From Syntrophales bacterium (lineage in GTDB: Bacteria; Desulfobacterota; Syntrophia; Syntrophales; UBA2251): a DNA stretch of 13,452 nucleotides. The notes under the pieces were generated by a model. That model saw nothing but the letters and a program-made list of their open reading frames with translations, was not told the origin of the DNA and ran no database searches. Shown piece after piece: positions 7,307-13,452 of this stretch. Numbering within the stretch: position 1 is the stretch's first letter; each line of letters begins with the position of its first letter. The stretch covers positions 1 through 13,452 of the forward strand of contig JALNWL010000050.1 in NCBI GenBank assembly GCA_023230905.1, in the 5' to 3' direction. The translations under genes were made by a program, and so were the position numbers.

Positions 7307-7411
7307 TGCGCCCGGCCCTTTTCGACCCCTCCCCGGCACGCCTCCTGGAACCGGTCGGCCGGGTTTCCCGGGGGCCTCACGGAAGCGGAACATCCCTGAT
7401 CCGGCCTGATT

Positions 7412-7415
7412 GGAG
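7412..7415 (+). promoter_or_regulatory. Ribosome binding site fixing the MBL start
   Basis: GGAG, 7 bases before ATG 7423. It supports this start over a longer open frame that reaches back into the preceding gene. Confidence 0.65.
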
Positions 7416-7422
7416 ACGGTTT

Positions 7423-8106
7423 ATGCCCCGCATCCTTCCCGTCCCCCTGGGCACCGCCAACACCTACATCGTCAGCGAAGGACCTGCATCCATCCTGATT
7501 GACGCGGGATTCCCCCGCCAGGGGAGAAAATTCTTTACGACCCTCTCGAAACAGGGTATGGACCCTGCGCGGATCTCGCTCATCGTGATTACCCATGTCC
7601 ATTACGACCACGTCGGCAACCTCCGCGAGATTCGGGACGCCTGCCGTTGTCCCGTCGCCGTTCCGGCCGGGGAAGCGGACTGGCTCCGGCGGGGGGCGGT
7701 GGTCTTCCCGGCGGGGGTGCATCCGGTCGGGCGCGCCCTGATCGGGGCCGGTCGGCTCCTGTCCCGCGTGCTGCCCGGATTCGTCCGGTTCGACCCGGTC
7801 GAGGCGGATGTCCTCGTCGACGGCGAGCTCTCCCTGGATCCCTTCGGAATGGCGGGGCGGATCGTGATGACTCCGGGGCATACGGCGGGATCGCTCTCGG
7901 TCCTGCTCGACGACGGCAACGCCTTCGTGGGGGACCTGGCCTTCAACGTGCTGCCCTGCGGCGGCGGCCCGATCATGCCGCCCTTCGCCGACGATCCGGC
8001 GGCGCTGAAGCAAAGCTGGGCGGCCCTCGGGCGCCTAGGCGCCCGAACGATCTGGCCCGGTCACGGGCGGCCCTTCTCCGCCCACCGGCTTCGATCGCAA
8101 GCGTAA
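7423..8106 (+). CDS. Metallo-beta-lactamase-fold hydrolase
   Basis: The 227-residue protein keeps the complete dinuclear metal site of the MBL hydrolase superfamily: THVHYDH (His58, His60, Asp62, His63), the His of PGHT (His153), the Asp of VGDLAF (Asp171) and the His of WPGHG (His214). The N terminus (LGTANTYIV, then ILIDAGF) is the typical first beta hairpin, and the size suits a single-domain enzyme, probably cytoplasmic since no signal peptide is seen. Closest in style are glyoxalase II-like thioesterases and general MBL hydrolases; the sequence does not reveal the substrate. The insert at about 86-130 has hydrophobic and basic residues and may shape the substrate pocket. It is 18 bases upstream of the CDF gene, so co-transcription is likely. 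Confidence 0.88.
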   Translation: MPRILPVPLGTANTYIVSEGPASILIDAGFPRQGRKFFTTLSKQGMDPARISLIVITHVHYDHVGNLREIRDACRCPVAVPAGEADWLRRGAVVFPAGVHPVGRALIGAGRLLSRVLPGFVRFDPVEADVLVDGELSLDPFGMAGRIVMTPGHTAGSLSVLLDDGNAFVGDLAFNVLPCGGGPIMPPFADDPAALKQSWAALGRLGARTIWPGHGRPFSAHRLRSQA

Positions 8107-8124
8107 GACGGAACGCGGACCCCT

Positions 8125-9099
8125 ATGACCCTGCAGCAAGAGAAGATCCGGGCGGCCCGGCTATCCATCGCCTCCAACAGCCTTCTGATTCTGTTCAAGC
8201 TGATTGTGGGCCTGTCCATCGGCGCGGTTTCCATCCTCTCGGAGGCCATCCATTCCGCCGTGGACCTGGTCGCATCCGTCATCGCCCTGTTTTCCGTACG
8301 CACCTCCAGCGTTCCCGCAGATACGCGGCACCCCTTCGGCCACGGCAAGGTGGAGAATATCTCGGGCGTCGTGGAGGCCCTGCTCATCTTCCTGGCCGCC
8401 GGATGGATCATCTATGAGGCGGTCGAGCGCATTCTCCACCCCCGTCCCCTGGGTTACATCGCCTGGGGAATCGGGGTGATGCTGCTTTCCGCCGCCGCCA
8501 ATTACGCCGTCTCCGCCCGGCTCTTCCGGATCGGCCGGGCCGCCGATTCGATCGCCCTCACGGCGGACGCCTGGCATCTGCGTACGGACGTCTACACCTC
8601 CGCCGGCGTCATGGCGGGACTGGCCGCGATCTGGCTGGGGCAGCGTTTCGCCCCGGACCTGGACCTCCACTGGCTCGATCCCGCCGTCGCGATCGCCGTG
8701 GCGTTCCTGATCATCCGGGCGGCCTGGCACTTGACGCTTCAGTCGGCCCGGGACCTGCTGGACGTCCGGTTGCCGCCGGAAGAGGAGGCCTGGATCCGTC
8801 AACTGATCATCGATCACCGGCCGATCATCCACGGCTTCCATCGGCTCCGCACGCGCAAGGCGGGAAATTTCCGATTCGTGGAATTCCACATGAAGGTGGA
8901 TCCCGACATGTCCGTCCAAGAATCCCACCGAATCACGGAGGAGCTGGCCCGCGCCATCGAATGGCATTTCCCATCGGCGAGCGTGACGATCCATACCGAA
9001 CCCTGCGACGGAGATTGCGTGGGGAACTGCCTGACGGGATGCCTCCTGACGGAGGAAAAGCGCCGGGATATCATGGCGGGGAAGAAGATCGCCGGTTGA
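8125..9099 (+). CDS. Cation diffusion facilitator (CDF) metal efflux protein
   Basis: Inner-membrane proton/divalent-metal antiporter. The 324 residues show an N-terminal membrane domain of about six helices and a C-terminal cytoplasmic domain (about 210-290). The first metal site motif in TM2 is His43-x3-Asp47 (SEAIHSAVDL). The second, in TM5, is His151-x3-Asp155 (DAWHLRTDVYTS). HD/HD chemistry is usual for zinc-type carriers, while E. coli FieF has DD/HD, so zinc (possibly cobalt or cadmium) is inferred. RHPFGHGKVE in the TM2-TM3 loop is a family hallmark. After the usual end of the domain comes an extra tail with Cys294, 298, 302 and 306 at exact 4-residue spacing. The ribosome binding site is weak. 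It follows the MBL gene by 18 bases. Confidence 0.93.
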   Translation: MTLQQEKIRAARLSIASNSLLILFKLIVGLSIGAVSILSEAIHSAVDLVASVIALFSVRTSSVPADTRHPFGHGKVENISGVVEALLIFLAAGWIIYEAVERILHPRPLGYIAWGIGVMLLSAAANYAVSARLFRIGRAADSIALTADAWHLRTDVYTSAGVMAGLAAIWLGQRFAPDLDLHWLDPAVAIAVAFLIIRAAWHLTLQSARDLLDVRLPPEEEAWIRQLIIDHRPIIHGFHRLRTRKAGNFRFVEFHMKVDPDMSVQESHRITEELARAIEWHFPSASVTIHTEPCDGDCVGNCLTGCLLTEEKRRDIMAGKKIAG

Positions 9100-9124
9100 T
9101 TTTCGCCCGCCGAAGGGATATAGG
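9096..9124 (+). promoter_or_regulatory. Candidate promoter for the GuaA-like gene
   Basis: TTGATT (9096-9101, overlapping the CDF stop codon), a 17-base spacer and TATAGG (9119-9124); each hexamer matches 4 of 6 consensus bases. Transcription would start near 9131, placing the GCC heptad repeat inside the leader. Confidence 0.45.
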
Positions 9125-9145
9125 CGGATGAGCATCAGACATTCG

Positions 9146-9200
9146 GCCTCAGGCCTTGGCCTTTCGCCCTTGGCCCGACGCCCAGTGCCCCATGCCTGCA
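9146..9200 (+). repeat. Degenerate heptad repeat, eight GCC-n4 units
   Basis: GCC triplets begin at 9146, 9153, 9159, 9166, 9173, 9180, 9187 and 9194, so the steps are 7, 6, 7, 7, 7, 7 and 7 bases. The units read GCCTCAG, GCCTTG, GCCTTTC, GCCCTTG, GCCCGAC, GCCCAGT, GCCCCAT and GCCTGCA. The array lies between the CDF gene and the GuaA-like gene, ahead of the ribosome binding site at 9211. It resembles short tandem heptamer repeats in intergenic DNA of some bacteria; its role is unknown. Confidence 0.6.
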
Positions 9201-9210
9201 CTTATCCATA

Positions 9211-9217
9211 AAGGAGG
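9211..9217 (+). promoter_or_regulatory. Ribosome binding site fixing the GuaA-like GTG start
   Basis: AAGGAGG, 10 bases before GTG 9228. It lies downstream of an in-frame ATG at 9192, so it argues for the GTG start. Confidence 0.7.
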
Positions 9218-9227
9218 AAGACCGCTC

Positions 9228-10193
9228 GTGAGCATCAAGGAAATCAGCCTGTCGGAACTGGACCCCCGAGGCTTCATCGCCGAACAGGTCCGGGCCATCA
9301 ACGCCGCGGTGGGAGACGGCGCCGCCGTCAACGCCCTGTCGGGAGGCGTGGACTCGTCCGTGGTGACGCTCCTGGGCCACCGGGCCCTGGGAGATCGTCT
9401 GAAGACCTACTTCATCGACAACGGCATCATGCGGGAAGACGAACCCCGCCAGATTCAAGAGGCCTTCGCCGCCATGAAGGTGCCGGTCGAGATTGTCGAC
9501 GCCCGGGCGGAATTCTTCGAAGCCCTGAAGGGCCTGACGGACCCGGAGGAAAAACGGGAGGCCATCACCCAGACCTTCTACAAGGCGGTCTTCGGCCGGC
9601 TCGTCAAGGAAAGCGGGGCGCGCCACCTCCTCCAGGGCTCGATTTTCACCGACGTGGAGGAGACGGTCGCAGGGGTGAAGCGCCAGCACAACATCCTTTC
9701 CCAGCTCGGCATCGACACGGAGGCCGCCTTCGGGTACAAGGTCCTGGAACCGCTGATCCGCCTGCGCAAGCCCGGCGTGCGCCTCGTGGGCCGGGAGCTC
9801 GGCCTGCCCGAGGACCTGTTCAACCGCCCCCCCTTCCCCGGCCCCGCCCTGGCCGCCCGCGTGATCGGCGAGGTCACGCCGGAGCGCGTGTCCACCGTCC
9901 GCCAGGCGACCCGGATCGTAGAGGAGGCCCTCTGCAAGAGCGGGGCGTTCCAGTACCTCGCCATTCTGCATGCGGACCGCGTGACGGGCATGCGCCACGG
10001 GGCGCGGGATTACGGCTGCCAGATCGAGCTGCGTTGCTGGAACAGTACGGACGCCCGGACGGGATCCCCCACTCGGCTACCCTACGAGGTCCTCGAGGGG
10101 CTGGCGGACCGGATCACGACGGAGGTGCCCGGGGTGGTCAGCGTGACCTACAACATCACGAAGAAGCCGCCCTCCACCATCGAGGCCATCTGA
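9228..10193 (+). CDS. guaA: Stand-alone GMP synthase-type ATP-pyrophosphatase subunit
   Basis: The 321 residues correspond to the C-terminal half of GMP synthase: an N-type ATP pyrophosphatase domain with the PP-loop SGGVDSS (38-44), followed by the dimerisation/XMP-binding domain with PFPGPALAARVIGEV and a final KKPPSTIE. GMP synthase adenylates XMP and replaces the adenylate with ammonia. The glutaminase domain that supplies ammonia in most bacteria is absent, as in archaeal split enzymes; its partner is not in this window. Some signatures differ from the usual enzyme: RCWNSTDARTG (269-279) where R-A-V-x-S-x-D-x-M-T-A is expected, RKPGVR for KDEVR, and an end in IEAI rather than IEWE. It may therefore be a paralog with another substrate. 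A terminator-like hairpin follows. Confidence 0.8.
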   Translation: MSIKEISLSELDPRGFIAEQVRAINAAVGDGAAVNALSGGVDSSVVTLLGHRALGDRLKTYFIDNGIMREDEPRQIQEAFAAMKVPVEIVDARAEFFEALKGLTDPEEKREAITQTFYKAVFGRLVKESGARHLLQGSIFTDVEETVAGVKRQHNILSQLGIDTEAAFGYKVLEPLIRLRKPGVRLVGRELGLPEDLFNRPPFPGPALAARVIGEVTPERVSTVRQATRIVEEALCKSGAFQYLAILHADRVTGMRHGARDYGCQIELRCWNSTDARTGSPTRLPYEVLEGLADRITTEVPGVVSVTYNITKKPPSTIEAI

Positions 10194-10264
10194 ACGGGGG
10201 TGGGTCAGGAATTCCCTCTGAAGCGGGTTGGACAGGCCCCCTGTGCCGTCTGCCATGCGATCCC

Positions 10265-10294
10265 CGATTCCGTCAGCGCGGATCGAGATTTTTT
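10265..10294 (+). terminator. Intrinsic terminator after the GuaA-like gene
   Basis: CGATTCCG (10265-10272) pairs with CGGATCG (10279-10285) with one bulged T and a 6-base loop. AGA and six T (10289-10294) follow. It is on the right strand, about 70 bases after the stop codon. Confidence 0.5.
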
Positions 10295-10329
10295 CGGGCA
10301 CGCTTCCCCCGCAGCGAAGCGTCCATAAA

Positions 10330-10360
10330 GGCGACTGTTTGAGCGCCGGAGGCGCGAGGT
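10330..10360. repeat. Hairpin-bearing segment, possibly a dispersed intergenic element
   Basis: The segment contains GCGACTGTTTGA followed by a perfect hairpin GCGCC-GGA-GGCGC (10343-10355). Sequences of the type GACTGTTTGAGC followed by a short GC hairpin are, from memory, recurrent outside genes in some proteobacteria. Only one copy is visible here, so the repeat status is a guess. The rest of the 256-base gap (10194-10449) holds the two terminator candidates and no credible gene. Confidence 0.25.
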
Positions 10361-10394
10361 GTGCCTATGCGCTGCGCGAGGAGGCACCGGGCCG

Positions 10395-10430
10395 AAAAAA
10401 TGTTGAATGCCGGGGCATCGGACATCCGGC
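10395..10430 (-). terminator. Possible terminator after the YhaM-like gene
   Basis: On the minus strand GCCGG (10426-10430) can pair with CCGGC (10409-10413), or ATGC-CCCG-GCAT can form a tighter stem. A run of six T (10395-10400) follows after 8 or more bases. The gap before the T-run makes it weak. Confidence 0.3.
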
Positions 10431-10449
10431 GTGCGCCCGTCAGCACCGT

Positions 10450-11406
10450 TCAGCCGGGTTTGCCCTTGTAGAGAAAACGGCCGAAGAGGCGGTGGAAGGG
10501 GGTCCAGGCGGAGGCGTCATCCGGGGTGCCGGCGACGAACCCCTGGATCGCGTTGACCTTGGCGTCGAGGTCGTCCAGCTGGTGGACGATCATGGCCTCC
10601 AGCGTCTTGGGCCTCTTCGGGGAGCCGAATTCCATCTCGCCGTGGTGGCTCAGGAGGATGTGGCGCAGGGCCATCGCCGTCTCCGGCGGAAACGCCGCCA
10701 GCGTGGCGATCTTTTCATCCAGCATCTCGACGCCGATGACGATGTGGCCGATCAGGCGCCCCTCGTCGGAATAATCGATCAGGCCCTCGTAGCGGTACTC
10801 GCGGATTTTCCCGATATCGTGGAGGATCCCGCCCACGAGGAGCAGGTCACGGTCAAGCCCATCGTAATGCCGGCTCGCGACGTCGAGCAGGCGGACCACC
10901 GACAGGGTGTGCTCCAGAAGCCCCCCGATGTAGACGTGGTGGAATCCCTTGGCCGCCGGCGCCCGTTTGAAGGCCCCCACGACCTCCGCGTCCGCGAAGA
11001 AGGCCGCGAGCAGCGCCTTCAGGTGCGGAGCGGTCACCGAGGCGACGAGCCCCTCCAGTTCGGCGAACATCGCCTCCGGGTCCCGGCGGGCGCAGGGAAA
11101 GAAGTCCGCGGGGTCGACGTCGCCGGCCTCCAGCCGGCGGATCTCCAGGATCGAGAGCTGCAGGGCATTCTTGTAGCTCACCGCCCGGGCCTGGCAGTGG
11201 ACGATATCCCCCTTGCCGAAGACCGGGTCCCACTGGGGGGCGTTGTCCCAGACCTTGGCATCCACCTCGCCCGTCCGGTCCTTCAGCTTCAGATTCAGGT
11301 AGGGCGCCCCCTTCTGGGAGTAGGCCATGTTCTTCTCCGCCACCAGGAAGGCCGTGCTGACCTTGTCTCCCGCCTTGATGTCCTTGATATAGATGGATTT
11401 CGTCAT
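10450..11406 (-). CDS. yhaM: YhaM-like 3'-5' exoribonuclease (OB-fold + HD domain)
   Basis: The 318 residues show the two-part layout of YhaM/CBF1: an N-terminal OB-fold nucleic-acid-binding domain (about 1-95; YLNLKLKDRTGEVDAKVWD is the typical strand pattern) and an HD-type metal-dependent phosphohydrolase domain (about 150-290). Candidate metal ligands are His166 (LLEHTLSVV), His196-Asp197 (ILHDIGK), His221, His254-His255 and Asp278/279. The length matches Bacillus YhaM (about 314). The family degrades RNA, and single-stranded DNA in vitro, from the 3' end. The ATG overlaps the fdhD stop by one base (TAATG), so it is probably co-translated with fdhD. Why a nuclease should sit with selenocysteine and formate dehydrogenase genes is not evident. 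Function is inferred from domain order. Confidence 0.83.
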   Translation of the reverse strand: MTKSIYIKDIKAGDKVSTAFLVAEKNMAYSQKGAPYLNLKLKDRTGEVDAKVWDNAPQWDPVFGKGDIVHCQARAVSYKNALQLSILEIRRLEAGDVDPADFFPCARRDPEAMFAELEGLVASVTAPHLKALLAAFFADAEVVGAFKRAPAAKGFHHVYIGGLLEHTLSVVRLLDVASRHYDGLDRDLLLVGGILHDIGKIREYRYEGLIDYSDEGRLIGHIVIGVEMLDEKIATLAAFPPETAMALRHILLSHHGEMEFGSPKRPKTLEAMIVHQLDDLDAKVNAIQGFVAGTPDDASAWTPFHRLFGRFLYKGKPG

Positions 11407-12191
11407 TACCGGATCACCCGCTTTCCTTCCGTATAGAGGTTCATCCTGCCTCCCCGGACAAACCCGATCAGGGTGATGCCGGCCTCCGCGAGCAGCTCCA
11501 GGGCGCGCGATGTCGGCGCGGAATGGGAGATGAGGATGGGGACGCCCAGCCGCCAGACCTTCTGGACGATCTCCGCCGACACTCTCCCCGTCGTGAGGAG
11601 GATCCGGCCGCGCCCGGGGATGTCGTTCAAGAACATGTACCCCCCGAGCATGTCCAGGGTGTTATGGCGGCCGATGTCTTCCCGCAGGACGGCGATCCCC
11701 TCCGGCGTCGCCAGCGCGGAACAGTGGGTCCCGTGGGTCAGATTGTGGATCGCCGACCCGTTCAGAAGCACGTCCATCAGGGCCAGGACCTGCGCCGGCG
11801 TGACCGCCAGGTCGATGTCATGCAGCGGGGCCGGTGAAGCCGCGAGGCCGAGCCCGCGCGCGCCGCTGGATCCGATGGTTTGACCCTCGGGCGCGACCGC
11901 CGGAGCGGCCGTTTCCCTCCGCCGGTGCACGCGCACGACCCGTCCGCCGGCGTCGGTTTCGATCCGCGTCAGCTCCCGTCGGTCCTCAAGCAGCCCCTCG
12001 GCGCGCAGGAAGCCCAACGCCAGCTCCTCCGGGTGGAGGCCGCTGCACGCGATCGTCCCCATCCGTCGCCCGTCGAGAAACACCTCGAGCGGGATCTCTC
12101 GGACAATCTTCGCGGACGTTTCGATCCGATCCCGGCCGTCCTGGACTTGAACGGGAAACGTCAGGAAGGCCGAGACAGCCAATGCCGTCAT
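11406..12191 (-). CDS. fdhD: Formate dehydrogenase accessory sulfurtransferase FdhD
   Basis: FdhD transfers sulfur from a cysteine desulfurase to the molybdenum/tungsten cofactor before it enters formate dehydrogenase. The 261 residues show the family core: ELALGFLRAEGLL (56-68), the glycine-rich THGTH segment (152-156), REDIGRHNTLDMLGG (170-184), RILLTTGRVSAEIVQK, and ISHSAPTSRALELLAEAGITLIGFVRG near the end. The start ATG 12191 has AGGAGG 4 bases upstream and overlaps the selB stop as ATGA. The loop that in E. coli carries two essential cysteines (CxxC) here reads GSSGARG (107-113), with no Cys. Remaining Cys residues are Cys49 and Cys157. It may be a subtype with another chemistry or a cofactor-binding role only. 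Confidence 0.92.
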   Translation of the reverse strand: MTALAVSAFLTFPVQVQDGRDRIETSAKIVREIPLEVFLDGRRMGTIACSGLHPEELALGFLRAEGLLEDRRELTRIETDAGGRVVRVHRRRETAAPAVAPEGQTIGSSGARGLGLAASPAPLHDIDLAVTPAQVLALMDVLLNGSAIHNLTHGTHCSALATPEGIAVLREDIGRHNTLDMLGGYMFLNDIPGRGRILLTTGRVSAEIVQKVWRLGVPILISHSAPTSRALELLAEAGITLIGFVRGGRMNLYTEGKRVIR

Positions 12192-13452
12192 TTCCCCTCC
12201 TTTTCCCGGAGCAGACGCTGGTCGCCCGAGCGGATCGTCAGTTTGGTCAGATCGAAATACTCCATGAGGGGGATGATGAACTTCCGCGTCAGCCCCGTCA
12301 GCTCCTTGAACTCCACCGGCGTGGCCTTCCCGTCGCGGATGAGCAGCACACGGTACCGCTCCCGGAGGGCCGCCAGGTTGTCCCCGTGGTAGTAGAGATC
12401 CTCGCTGACCTTGACCAGTTCCCCCTCCTGGAGCATCACCTTGAGGACGCTCTCCGCGGGCCGAACCCGGTCGGCGAAGCGCTCGCGGATCTCCCGGAGC
12501 GTGGGCGGCGCCAGACCCGCGTCGCGGTAGAGATCACCCATCTCCTGACGGAGCGCCGCCAGTTCCCCCCCGAGTTGGACCTGGTGGCCGGGAAGGCGCA
12601 CGTGCTCGCGGTCGGCAACGATCCGCCCCGCCTTTTCCAGATCGCGGAGGACCATCTGGAAGAGCTTCGGGGTGACGGCGCGGCCCAGCGCCGTGCGCAG
12701 CTCTTCCCTGGAAAGGCCCTCTTTCAGGGCATGACGGGCGTGGTAGTCGGTCAGGTCCGCGACGATCCGGTTCTGGAGGTCCTGATAAACCCCGGCCGCG
12801 ACGGCCCGCATCTCGTCGCGGTCGACGAGCACCGCCCGGTGGGCGGCGAACAGGCCGTCCAGGATCTTCTGGAGCCGGCGGACCGGCATCCCCGTCCGGA
12901 CGCAGAGTTCGCCCGGCGCCGCCCCCCGGGCGCCGGACCGCTCCAGGATGACGGCCGTCCGCGCCGCGCCGTCGCCCTCCGCCAGAACGGTCAGGGCGGA
13001 TGCGACCTCGGGATCGCGACGCCGGTGCTTCTTCGGCAGGGGATCGAGGACGACGCCGCCGCCGACGGTCGTCACGGGCGAATAGCTCCGCAGGACAAAC
13101 CGGTCGCCGGCGACACAGCAGGCGGGGGCTTCAAGAAAGAGCTGCGCCGCCGCCGCTTCGCCCGGCTTCAGTTCGTCCCGGTCTCGCAGGATGATCCGGG
13201 CCATGAGCTCGCTCGTCCCGGCGTGGAAGCGCACAAGGGCGCGGTTCTTGAGCGCCCGGCCGGCTGAGGCAAGGGACGACGCCCGCACGTCCAGACGCCG
13301 GGAGGGCAGCAGGGTCGCCGGACGGGCCAGGACATCGCCACGGCCGAGCATCGCCTTCTCCACCCCCTGGAGGTTGATCGCCACCCGCTGCCCCGCCGCC
13401 GCCTCCGTCACGCCCTCGTTATGGATCTGCATCCCGCGGATCTTCGCCGTCA
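12188..13452 (-). CDS. selB: Selenocysteine-specific elongation factor SelB (5' part beyond window)
   Basis: SelB carries Sec-tRNA to the ribosome and binds the SECIS hairpin of selenoprotein mRNAs. The 421 visible codons cover the end of EF-Tu-like domain 2 (AKIRGMQIH ... AAAGQRVAINLQGVEK), domain 3 (LVRFHAGTSELMARI ... FVLRSYSPVTTVGGGVVLDP) and the C-terminal winged-helix domains to the last one, which has TPVEFKELTGLTRKFIIPLMEYFD and RSGDQRLLRE. The GTPase domain lies to the right of the window. The reading frame is open to base 13452, so the ATG at 13432 is internal and not the start. The stop overlaps the fdhD start by 4 bases. SelB next to FdhD suggests a selenocysteine-containing formate dehydrogenase encoded elsewhere. 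Confidence 0.96.
   Translation of the reverse strand, partial: TAKIRGMQIHNEGVTEAAAGQRVAINLQGVEKAMLGRGDVLARPATLLPSRRLDVRASSLASAGRALKNRALVRFHAGTSELMARIILRDRDELKPGEAAAAQLFLEAPACCVAGDRFVLRSYSPVTTVGGGVVLDPLPKKHRRRDPEVASALTVLAEGDGAARTAVILERSGARGAAPGELCVRTGMPVRRLQKILDGLFAAHRAVLVDRDEMRAVAAGVYQDLQNRIVADLTDYHARHALKEGLSREELRTALGRAVTPKLFQMVLRDLEKAGRIVADREHVRLPGHQVQLGGELAALRQEMGDLYRDAGLAPPTLREIRERFADRVRPAESVLKVMLQEGELVKVSEDLYYHGDNLAALRERYRVLLIRDGKATPVEFKELTGLTRKFIIPLMEYFDLTKLTIRSGDQRLLREKEGK

Noticed and set aside
7090..7422. Longer in-frame start for the MBL protein inside the preceding gene
   Set aside because: The extension overlaps the end of the baeRF3-like gene in another frame and is unlike MBL proteins; ATG 7423 has GGAG and begins the typical first strand.
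10200..10328. 42-codon frame after the GuaA-like gene containing a CAVCH heme-binding-like motif
   Set aside because: It starts with GTG without a ribosome binding site, spans the terminator candidate, and one CxxCH in a short frame is likely chance.

Overview
The window comes from a GC-rich Gram-negative bacterium. It combines a complete Tol system, EF-P with a lysyl-type ligase (EpmA), selenocysteine decoding (SelB) and formate dehydrogenase maturation (FdhD). That mix, with divergent TolA and TolB sequences, fits an anaerobic Desulfobacterota (former deltaproteobacteria), perhaps Syntrophales-like. The lineage is inferred from protein style, not from a marker gene.

Positions 1-5799 (minus strand, reading right to left): efp, epmA, tolQ, tolR, tolA, tolB and pal. 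A strong sigma70-like promoter precedes efp and a second one precedes tolQ. tolQ-tolR-tolA-tolB are joined by 4-base overlaps or direct abutment. pal follows after about 155 bases and runs off the left edge. TolQ, TolR and TolA use the proton gradient to drive the periplasmic TolB and the outer-membrane lipoprotein Pal. EF-P relieves stalling at proline runs and EpmA modifies its conserved lysine.

Positions 6131-10193 (plus strand): a bacterial eRF1-like protein of the baeRF family 3 type, a metallo-beta-lactamase-fold hydrolase, a cation diffusion facilitator with an unusual cysteine-rich tail, and a stand-alone GMP-synthase-type ATP-pyrophosphatase lacking its glutaminase domain. Between the last two lies a degenerate 7-base-period GCC repeat, placed in the probable leader of the synthase gene.

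Positions 10450-13452 (minus strand): selB (5' part beyond the right edge), fdhD and a YhaM-like OB-fold/HD exoribonuclease, tightly coupled by overlapping stop and start codons. SelB inserts selenocysteine and FdhD sulfurates the molybdenum/tungsten cofactor of formate dehydrogenase. Together they suggest a selenocysteine-containing formate dehydrogenase elsewhere in the genome.

Most of the window is ordinary core-genome content. I see no transposon, phage, CRISPR array, tRNA or rRNA. The points most worth checking are the GCC heptad repeat, the divergent GuaA-like protein, the CDF cysteine tail, the FdhD without its cysteine loop, and the eRF1-like gene divergent from efp.
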